Shown: positions 54,725 to 64,000 of the stretch, piece by piece | Position numbering within the stretch: position 1 is the stretch's first letter | How the letters are laid out: every line of letters starts with the position of its first letter | Assembly: GCA_001695595.3 (NCBI GenBank) | Contig: MBPM02000012.1 | Location: 682,001-746,000 of the forward strand | Length of the DNA: 64,000 nucleotides | Origin: Plasmopara viticola | Lineage: Eukaryota; Oomycota; Peronosporomycetes; Peronosporales; Peronosporaceae | Direction of reading: 5' to 3' | Notes under the pieces: generated by a model | What the model saw: only the letters and a program-made list of their open reading frames with translations | Database searches by the model: none | Told to the model about the DNA's origin: nothing | Translations under genes and position numbers: made by a program

Positions 54725-57090
54725 CTTCAACGTGAAGAGTACATGATTTTTATGGCAAACCCATCGGAAAGAATAAGGGTTTGGGGCGTAAGCACGAAAA
54801 AAGCTAAAGCTTGGCCATTACCTTTTAATATCATTGGGTACCAATTCCAGCGCCCGTACTGACTAAATTAATATTATGGAGGGTCCTTTTTGGTGTAATA
54901 GAGTGAGCGAGCAAAGTTGTAACGACCGTTAGAGCCGCGCAATGGACTTTCTGTTGTCTTTTCTACGCAGTTACAATACCAACTTTCTCTTTATCTCATG
55001 ATTACGTACTGTGTGACAGAGTCCAGTCTCTAACAAATAATATTTCACCACCAAACAAAGTTCTATATAAAACCCTGGTCACCCACTATGTTTGCCAATT
55101 GGTCCACTGCCAACATGTACTGACCACAATCAATTACTTCCGGATGAAGTGTCGTCGAATAACGGCGTGCCTGATCCTAGTGTGTAACGCACTGTCACAT
55201 ATAGAAGCGCTTTTGTAGTAATAGCTGGCTTCCCGTTGAAAGAAAGCTTTGTCGAATGGTTGCTCCTGGTGCGCAGTAAGTACTAACTATAAATCGGTTT
55301 GCTTAGTAATGTATTTGGAAGAAAATTTATATTCTGTGTACAATAAATACATTCATTAAATTATTAAGCTAGTATACATAGTGTATACAATAAAATTGTC
55401 GTGCTATTGCACACTATTTCTTTTTAGTCCGAGATAGTGATACCAAAATGTCTCTTCTGTGCAAAATGCTATGTAGCTCCGTAGTACCAACAGTCAATCC
55501 TACGATAAGACCAACTACCTAAACCTTAAAATCATCCTCTCGCATCTACCGGACGACACTTTGTCTTCTATGGGCTTGAAATGGCAGCTGCATGTGCAGC
55601 TCTCTTAACTGCCAACTATCTGAAGCGCGTGATGGCGTTTGATCTCTTCGAGCAAACTAATGCGTGGTAAATTGGGTTTCATCTGCAGTGGTGGCTCAGG
55701 CGATAGTGAGTGTATGCTGTCAAAGGTACTTCAGAGTGGACGGAAAGCCAAACCTTGTCTTTTAGATTAATTTGTAAAGACAATTACTAAGGCAGCTTTG
55801 ATCAAAAAATAATCAGAAAATCGTTGCCACAACCATAGTCATAGCCGTAGTCGTTGCCGTAATTGTCGTCGTCGTCGTCTTAGTAGTAGTAATCGTAGTC
55901 GTAGTCAATTGATATGTAATATTAATGCCTGTCGTCTAATGCCGTACCTTCTTCTTGTCGTTGTTCTATGTCGCCTTCGGTTTAAGTACGCTCGACATAG
56001 CGGCAACTTTGGCTGCCAATCTGTCCTTCGCTTTTGTGATGTAGCGTCGCAGAAGTGCAACTTAATGTAGGCCCTAGCATTATTGCAGCACAATTTTTCG
56101 TCGAGATCGCCATCTATAATTCATTATAAAGGATTACAATTTAATTGGTCACATGGCACTTCCAACGAGGTTTTGATTATTTAAAAGACAGGGCATCTGC
56201 GTATGCAGGTAAGTGGCACTTTAACTTGTGCCCTTCATTCAATTTTGTGGTTTACCGCTAGTACATTTAGTTATGTAGCAAAATGGACATTCAAGCAGAC
56301 AGATAAAAGGTGAGAAATCAAGGCATAATTCGCAGTCCATGGGCGTGAAGTGGCTATAAGGGAAGCAAGTTTGAGCTGTCGCAGAGGTGAATACGAAGCG
56401 CTAGTGTACTCAGAACTAATTTAAGCTGTCAGAATTTCCCTTTAGGCCCCATTCATGGCAAACTGTTAAAATCTCACTGAGTCTAAGCGTCGTGCAATAA
56501 AGGTCTTCGTTTGGAGTAAAAGCTAAGCTAGAGACCGAATCGCTGCCAAAATGAGTCAATAAGCGTGGCCGACCAAACTTTTTCCCAACCAATGACATTC
56601 GTTGAAAGTCAACAGTAATGCAGAGTCCGCTCTGGCTCACAAAGTCTAGACGGGTAACGCCAAATTCATATGCTTTTATAATTAATACAGCATTCGGGTG
56701 CCTTAATTTTCTCAAAGGTAAAGAAACCATTGTCCTAGAAAGACATTGTTTACATCAAGGACTTCCAGTTGGTTGTATTGCACACTTCATGTAAGCCGGT
56801 CCATAACTTAAGAGCATATCTCCAATAAACAGGAAGATATTTCCTTCAATCTCTTTAAATTTTGACCTGCAGTATGCCAAAGCCTTCACCCGATGGCTGC
56901 AAAGCTTCAAAAAGGATAACGACAGCCAGCGGTCTTTTTAGCAGCAATACTATCGAAGTAACTTGGGTTAACGGCGTCAATGAAGACATTAGGTGAAGTA
57001 AATGGACTACTTTCGCTTTTCTTGTGCAAGTTAACTCTTTATCGAGTTTGTCAGATATGTATGTCGGTGCATTAGTGTCGTTTGCGTCGC
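54725..57090. other. intergenic DNA with a short signal-peptide-like ORF
   Basis: No complete gene was found. An ATG at 55144 starts MKCRRITACLILVCNALS… and stops after 24 codons (55218). It is preceded by TATATAAAA (about 55063) and TCAATTACTTCC, a core-promoter-like arrangement. A trinucleotide repeat lies at 55821–55908. Minus frames at 56416–56730 and 56855–57163 adjoin the LINE and may be its decayed 3' end. Confidence 0.45.
55821..55908. repeat. imperfect GTC/GTA trinucleotide microsatellite
   Basis: The tract is a run of GTCGTA, GTCGTC and GTAGTA words, purest at 55864–55890, with substitutions throughout. No ORF uses it. Confidence 0.9.
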
Positions 57091-57099
57091 AAAACTTTG

Positions 57100-59560
57100 A
57101 GCTAGAATGTCGACAAACTCGAGCGTAGCCAAGAGTGTGAAAGTGACGGTTGCCGTGTACCAAAGCACTTTCTACCTAAATTAACAAAGCGGATGTTGTG
57201 TAGCGAGGCTATTCTCTGCAGTATGACTACGTAACGTCCATGGTCGATATCTCCAACCGTTGTCGTTTTCTCAACACTTCTTTGTGCCGCTAATCCAGTA
57301 TGACCTTGACACCCTGTATAACTCTGATAAGCCGAGTGGACTCCCACGGAGGCGTCAGACCTTAGACACTTGATAGTCCTTGCAACTTTGCAAGTTTTAA
57401 AGTAGGCCAATATTGACAAAGCGACATAATGCTCTTCTTCATTACATTAAGTCGGAAGCCAGTGGCTCCAGCTTATTCTAATGCCAAACCTAGAAACTTC
57501 TCCGCATCGTTTTTATTGGATAATATATCAGTGCAGTCGTCAACATACGCTATTAATAGATGTGATTGGCTCGTATCCTTGTCAGAAATGCTCTTTGTAG
57601 GCAAATAAGCCCGTAGAAATTTATCATTGGCTCGATGAAAACCACAAAGCGGCCAAGTGAAAATAAGCCCCTAGACAGCAGAAAAGGATCACCAGGCTAG
57701 CAATTCAGCCAAGGCATTACGAATGATTTATTATTGAACATTCTTACTTAGCGCGAAAAGTTGCCTTAAACTAAAAAAGATGGAGAACTATATGTAAAGG
57801 TGGCCACGGATCTCGGTCATAAAAGTAAAGTACCGCACACGCATTTGGGTACTGAGTCTTGCAAAGTCTTGCACGTCCTAAAAATGAATTAATAAATGAC
57901 GAAGCAAACACTCTAGTCATCATATATGATCGTAGGTAATACATCCCCCAAGCGCCATTGGTACAATTTTCGCTCTCATTTCCGCATCTAGGTTTAGAAG
58001 AGCTAGTGGTCGATAGTTTCCGTATCGCCGATCTCGTACAGCAGAGAGAGGTGAGCCTTTTCTAAACTTGTCATGATCACTTCTCTCGCTGATTGTCATC
58101 AATTGCTTCGAAAATGCGCGCCCGTATAGAAAAGGTGGATCTGTAGTATTGGGTCAGTAATCTCACCAATCCCGGGGCTCTACTGTGCCTGATGCCGTGT
58201 TTGCTCAGTGTAAATTACTCGCCGGATCAGGCGAGTCAAGCATGTCTTGTTGCTGGGCTGAAAGCCGAGAATTCATATCTTGTGACACTGTAGCAAACTT
58301 TAGCGGTCGAAATACCGAAAATTTTGGTTTTTTCAAGTCGGCAGATTTGAACCAAAGCAATTTATCCGAAACTAACATCACCTGCAGCAATCTTTTCTTG
58401 AAGTAGATTGTTGCGTACTTGCTTAACGAAACGTCCGCGACAAAAAATATTTCACGCCTCGATGTCCTCCCATTGAGACATAAGATTCCACTTTACTTCT
58501 CTTTATGCATTCGTGTTTACCTTTGTAGACGTCAAATTGACTGACTCGGTCGCTTCGCAGACTTCAACAGTTTCTTGCGGATTTCATTTGCTCGTCTGTC
58601 TAGCGGACCTCTTTTGAGCGGTGCCGATGATAAGTACGAAGTAACTACTTGATCTTGCCGAGAAAACCGCCGAAATTTGAGCCCTAAAATGTCTTGATAA
58701 AGCTTGCTACGGCTTGAACTAAAGCTAGAAGACAGACTTAAGTTACCGCAACTCAATATAGCTCGGGATGATATCACAGCGATTTCCAGCCGGTGCTGTA
58801 TACATTTGGCCGCCTGACAAGCAGTGATCGGTATCTTTTTTTTAGGTCCGCTGCTTCCACTTTCTATCTCGTACGTGATTAAATGACATTAAATTGTCTC
58901 GAGGCAGGCCGGATGTAATAATCACTAGTGCAATCTTGGGTCTGCGGGCTCATAAGCACCAGGCATCGTAAAGGCCAGGTGCTCCAAGCCAATATTGAGA
59001 CTCGTCATAACCTCACCTTAGATGTAGCTGACGAAATGCTGTCAAGTTGCGGTAGTCATTAGAAAATAATATCATTACGAAAGAGGGGCTCATCGGATAC
59101 GTATACTACGAGTACGTACGGAAATTTAGTTCCCGATAAAAGTAGTAACGCACCCGTAACTTTACCTTGTAGACACTAGTCATGATAACGTCAACCGCAT
59201 CGAAGGAAGGATGAGTAAATTTTGACGAGACCGGCTTTGTGTCTTCCATCAAATACCAAAATTATAGAAGCAGCGTATTGCGGAGTCTGCTAGTCGAACG
59301 AGTTTCAAAACGGATTGCAGTGAATCTTATATGCTTTACTACTTCTCTTGAATTGCGTCATAGTTAGTTGCGACAAAAGAATTCCTCGAATATTTTGTAG
59401 GAAGATTATTTTTTCGTGTTGAGCAATGTTCTGCTCCAGGATTGTGCCTCTTAAAAAATAACGGCGCACCAAATCGGAGAGCGCAGTCTCAATTGTAGAC
59501 AATAAATTCGAATGGCTTAGATACTCCAACGGCGTGAAAAATGAGACAGCATGGCATTAT
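57100..59560 (-). mobile_element. LINE (non-LTR retrotransposon) remnant, endonuclease–reverse transcriptase
   Basis: The minus strand encodes, in order, an endonuclease-like segment (LLLLSGTKFPYVLVVYVSDE, about 59150–59090) and then RHSRAPGL near 58180, matching the KxPGxDG motif. KGSPLSAV then NYRPLALLNLDAEMRAKIV follows (58018–57962, reverse transcriptase block 2). FYDRDPWP near 57820 matches the YDRVxW block, and AYVDDC lies at 57530–57550 (catalytic box), followed by TGFRLNVMKKS. The spacing fits an L1/Tx1-like reverse transcriptase. Frames shift and stops intervene, so it is dead. Poly(A) and target-site duplications were not identified. Confidence 0.83.
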
Positions 59561-59604
59561 GGTGTATTATACACATTCGAAAAGGTCGCTTTATATCAGG
59601 AATA

Positions 59605-59647
59605 TTCTAGATCTGATACCACAGTCACTGTGGTATCAGATCTAGAA
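59605..59647. repeat. perfect palindrome, 21 bp arms with one central base
   Basis: TTCTAGATCTGATACCACAGT (59605–59625, 21 bases) is mirrored exactly by 59627–59647 around C59626. It lies just upstream of the LINE remnant's 5' side. It is as perfect as those at 8.8 and 13.2 kb, with no associated gene. Confidence 0.88.
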
Positions 59648-59649
59648 CA

Positions 59650-62600
59650 TCTTTCTGATGGTAATATGGCTTGAGTATCGATCGCGGCTTTTGACATGTG
59701 CGTAGTGGGAATGAAATCAAATATTAGTATGCTAGCGTGTTAGACCTTTCAATTTATATCTCTAGATTCGTAAGAAGGTTCTCCGTGGCATATATTTACG
59801 ACTTTGTTCGAGTAGCGCCAACGTTTGATAGCCTAATCAACTGCCTATCAGCGTTTTTGTAAACATAGTGTCTGAAGCAAATTGTGCCGTGAGTTTAAGA
59901 TTAAATATCAGAAGGACGAGCGATGCAATTGCACCCGCCAAAAATAAACAAGTTAAAACTATAGACTTTCACAGGCGCAAGATTTATAATTCTATATCAA
60001 ACGATATTCGATACCATTCGAAATAACAAATCCGGTGTTTAATTGCAACACCATTCTTTCGAACCTTTCACAATTTTAAATAGCTGACGAAATCAGTGTA
60101 ATATCGATTTTCCCGAGATGATGTCGACACACCCAATATTTTTGGCAGGGCGCCAAAAATGGTTATTGCCACTCACAGGTCTGTGCTTAATGTGAGTCCT
60201 AAAGCACTTTAGCACCCCTTTAAAGCGGTATCGTCATGCTCACTTTACGGATAAGGCAAGTGCGGGTTACCATACGACTAACAATTGTGTCCATAGCCTT
60301 TGGTGCCTTGGCGCACAAAATTGTGCTGTGTATCTGATAGTGCATGATTGTATTCTTGTTTTATTATTTGATCTGCTGTAGAGAATAGCAAATAGGATTG
60401 TAGTAATTGAAACAGTATTTGCCTATCCGCACCAACAATTTGCGAATCTCTATACGACACCAGCTGATTCAGAAGACCATGCTTAAGTTCATTTGTATCT
60501 AAAACCAGCCTATCTATTTGCTCATTAGTTGTAGGGACTAGGGCCTGTGCTCAATGCATCAGACAATTCACGAAGATCACTATGCTGTGCTGCCATTACC
60601 CACGGCAAGCCAAAGACGGGGACGAGATTTACAAGATTCAAACAACCCGCCCGTATCAACAGGATCTGTGAAAAAGCTGACATTTGAGCCGTCATCTGTT
60701 CTTACAGAACCTCGCATACTTAGCGAGTAAATTGCGTCGTCAGATACATGCTTACTAGTAGCCTGCTTCCACTTGTTCGATTGCGCTAAAATTAGGCCTC
60801 GACGAGTTGCACGCTGTTTTACACATATCAATTAATTAGCCCTTGCATTTCGTTAAGGCTACTACAGTATGGGCTCTAGGTTCGATGATTGATGAAAAGC
60901 CGAGCGGCTTGCCCTTACACAATGCGTCAGCAAGCCGAAGACTTTGTGTCCACAAACATTCACGACATCATGGTTGAAAAGCAAGCCATTATGAATGAAG
61001 AATCTGACCGACCGAGAAGCATCACCATTTTTGTTTTTAGCTTCAAATTGGAAAATTGATATTATTACATGCTAATAGTCTGTATGCATATGCAGTCACT
61101 GCTGTCTCTACGACCAAAGTGTACCCACACTTCATAGGACCATTAATGCCATAGCCAAAAGAGGCTTCACATATGTGCTCGGTATTTGTGATCGAATTTA
61201 AACGTACCAATGGATTACTTTAGCCCTATTATGACCCGTAAACGCAGATGCACTAGCACGTAGACACAGTCACGGAGGCCAAGCCCAAAAGCTGGGACGA
61301 ATTTGATTTTGGGCATGAAGTGCCACAATTTCTGCTAGAAGTTGTAAGGTTATCGACAACGCACCCGGAGCCTAAGATCTGCTAGGACAAGATATACATG
61401 GAGCTGTGGATACATTATTAAAACAGTCGAGACCATCAGCGATACGGTTTTTCAGCTCATGACTTTCGGTTTGGAGGCGTCAGCCGCGAGCAACATTTCA
61501 CTTGGGTGTGCCGCATGATGATGGTCATTGTCGTCCTTCTTGTCTTCTTAAAAAGCAGAAAACGAGCATCATACTGCACCGCGCGGGTCCATCTTCATTA
61601 TTAGACCTCGTATATTGTAAAGTTTTTACCTTGAGAGCCCATAGAAGTTCGAATCCCCGCTTCTGCAAGATAACCTTTGCGTCATCGACATTTGTAATCG
61701 TGGTGGTAACATTTTTGACATGGCTACTGTGAACTTGATGTGTGTCCTCAAAATTTTATCTACATCGGACAAGTAGGTGCATGACCAAATATTTCAAGGC
61801 CTGAGTTTTGGAATGAGCTATGAGATTACTTCCGTTTGCTGTTAGAGTTTCTGATATGCGACACTGTCTACAACGGCAATTGTTGATCGACAGAAATAGT
61901 CGAAAAAATGTACATTTCCATGAACTCTAGAAGCTTGAAGAGAGTATAATTAATTGGTTTGTCAAACTAGTTGCTGGTTATATTAAATCGTGAAACACAA
62001 ATCATGTTTATGTTTCAATTACAACCAAAAGGCAGTACTTAGTACACAGAAGTTAATAGAAAAGTAGTAATGGTTCAATGACCACTGTTTAATGCTAGTA
62101 GGAAGTGCTATGCAAAATTGAGTATCTTTGCACTGCATCCGACAGAAGAATTCAATATTAAAGTTATACTTGATTTTAAGGCTCTTGGAGTCAAGCAGAC
62201 AGCGACCTGCAAATCGTATTGGTTGTTAGTATAGAATAGCCAAATTTACACTTACTTTAAGAAAATAGCCGCAAGGTTCCCGTTGCATCGTTGATTCCCA
62301 TGATTTGTATATTTATGAAACTTTTTACCTTGTTTGCTCAAAATCAAGGAAGCGTGAACACTGGCAAAGCTCAAAGCTCACCGAAATGACCGTTGCATTA
62401 AGCTATTTCTTCGTATGCTTTAAATTCAATGAGCTCTCTCGTGAGGCCTATGTGCCCAGCTATTAGCGCGACCTCCCAATTAAGAGTGCAAATGATCACC
62501 AATCGCGGTGAAGGCTGTTTTTATGCTATTTCTGGGATAGACAAATCTCCCTTAAAAAATCAAAAGCTAAGCTTAAAGGGTCAAACCCCAGCGTTGGAAA

Positions 62601-64000
62601 TGTCCGGCTGCTGGGACCTGTGCTGCATGAGCTCTGAGAATAGCCTTTTCCATAGAGGCTAAGCATGACGTATCCCGCTGCATGACGGTAGAAAGGCATG
62701 CAAACACAGCCGCTCATAAAGCTAACAAGTCTTTCAAGCGGTATAAATCGCTCGCCCAGCAGATGGAGAAAGTTGTCCTAATAATTTCAAGGCCTTTGCA
62801 AGAATTCTGATGGACAGTCTACCCGTGAGGGCGTAAAATTGATTCCAAAGTCTTGAAGGCACACAGTATTTTGCCCAGAGAACATGCAGAAAGCTATACG
62901 ATCTTTTTAAACCGCGATTTTTGCATGATCGACGTGTGCATTCGAATGCAGGCGCAATATTGATCCAATTTTGTTCCCGACTAAAACAACTATAGCAGGG
63001 TTGTCATTTAGGCAAGGACGATATCCATTCTGGGATATTATAATTTAATTCGATATGCAAGTCAGTAAGAAGACTGATACGGATCTTGTCGTCGTGCACC
63101 AAGGAACACCATTCTTTACGAAAGAACGCTTTTTGTTAGAAGCCAGCTTTCATTACAAAAAGTCCGCATTATAAAGCGGTCTGCCAAAATACGTGTGCCT
63201 TTGTAAGCTTTGATAATTTTTTGGATCAAAAATGTATCTATATCTGTACTACATGTAGGTAGAAAAAAAGGTTTTTCGGAAATGTCTCTTGTGCTTGCTG
63301 TGCCCAACGAAGATGTGCTGAATGTGTTTTCGCACGAAACTTATACTACATTACTAATTTAGAGGAAGGCCTTTCGAGCCTTTTCCCCACTACCCTCTGA
63401 AGCGTACATCAGATACTTAGTAGAACTGTTGGGTCTCCAAGCCCACCTACGCAGAACTGTGTAAAGCCTTACATACGTGAACCATATTGTTGAGCAACAC
63501 TTAGCCATACGAAGCAATTTGTATCTAAAAAATACAAATTAAATCAATTACAACAAATTAATCAGCTATAAAAGCAACTCAACACCATGTCATGGCTTTG
63601 CAAGTATGCCTTGGCCCGACAGCTTGCGAAAATGTAAATCTCTAGAGTACTTCTCCTCTAATGTCACTCATGGTCTATCGTAGGTCTTAGACAGATTGCC
63701 GTCAATTTTAAACAATAAACTCATTTCAAACGCTCTCCTTTTCTCACCTTCGATGTATCTCCTTTAGATGTCTTGTTCTTTAAGGTAGGCAATTTAGTCC
63801 TTGCTCACCACAGCCTTCATGATGTTAATTGATGATTTTATTTCGCTTTGGCCTTGTACGTATCCGACACATTTTAATATTAGTCCGATATAACCCACTC
63901 TCGCGGGTTGAGTCGGCTCCATGTCGGCTGACCTTGTCGGTCGGTCCAGCAAAGGGGCCAGCTTTGAAGCACTGAAGAAACTTTCGCTCTTTCACTCTCC
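59650..64000. other. intergenic DNA to the right edge, no gene recognised
   Basis: ORFs are short (at most 83 codons at 60580–60831 minus). The plus strand at 62429–63000 reads as several open segments (FKRYKSLAQQMEKVVLIISR, HAESYTIFLNRDFCMIDV) that could be a decayed element, but no motif was identified. A GTTCGAATCCCC string at 61653 is tRNA T-loop-like but has no tRNA around it. Confidence 0.4.

Noticed and set aside
61645..61675. GTTCGAATCCCC resembles a tRNA T arm
   Set aside because: The flanking 5 bp do not pair as a T stem and no D or anticodon arm is present upstream.
1..64000. RXLR or Crinkler effector genes
   Set aside because: No ORF combines a signal peptide with RxLR–EER or an LFLAK motif; stray RxLR strings occur only in shadow frames.

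Overview
This window looks like nuclear DNA of a plant-pathogenic oomycete of the Peronosporales (Phytophthora or downy-mildew type). I infer this from four START–FYVE-like genes (a family strongly expanded in oomycetes), a membrane-anchored TKL-type kinase, short 58–71 bp introns with GTATG/GTACG donors and TGCAG-like acceptors, possible oomycete initiator sequences upstream of several genes, and the typical mix of decayed Ty3/Gypsy, LINE, MULE, hAT and pogo elements. It is gene-poor: about 15 kb of credible coding sequence lies in AT-rich, repeat-derived DNA. The species cannot be named from the sequence.

Layout. 1–1307 (−): a START–FYVE gene that runs off the left edge. 1.3–14.6 kb: no intact gene, but two decayed Ty3/Gypsy reverse transcriptase regions (about 5.3–5.9 and 9.2–10.5 kb), a tandem duplication at 5.0 kb and two perfect hairpins at 8.8 and 13.2 kb. 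14.7–15.9 kb (+): the 3' half of a START–FYVE paralogue with a broken 5' part. 16.1–17.5 kb: decayed MULE copy A. 17.5–23 kb: decayed DNA with an orphan 193-codon ORF. 23.1–24.9 kb (−): hAT transposase remnant. 25.4–27.2 kb (−): a three-exon START–FYVE gene. 28.9–30 kb (−): pogo-like transposase remnant. 31.5–37.2 kb (−): a very large START–FYVE protein of about 1,900 residues. 39.3–40.8 kb (+): MULE copy B. 47.9–49.0 kb (+): a four-exon mitochondrial carrier of the SLC25A51 (NAD+) type. 49.2–49.7 kb (−): an unrecognised, interrupted gene converging on the carrier. 53.1–54.7 kb (+): the kinase. 57.1–59.6 kb (−): a decayed LINE.

How the genes relate. The four START–FYVE loci are paralogues in different states: partial at the edge, frame-broken, intact and short, and intact and greatly extended. 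Two of them share a conserved C-terminal motif (YSKxxPCDLxYLxxFK) and an intron at the same place inside the zinc finger, so they descend from one another or from a recent common copy. The giant member adds a long disordered tail with an array of RRxS (PKA-type) sites and a recurring HxxRMEEL helix motif. The carrier and the kinase are single-copy housekeeping or signalling genes with no visible functional link to the START–FYVE loci.

No CRISPR, rRNA or convincing tRNA gene was seen. Exon limits were worked out by eye from frame continuity, splice consensus and family alignment, and are predictions.
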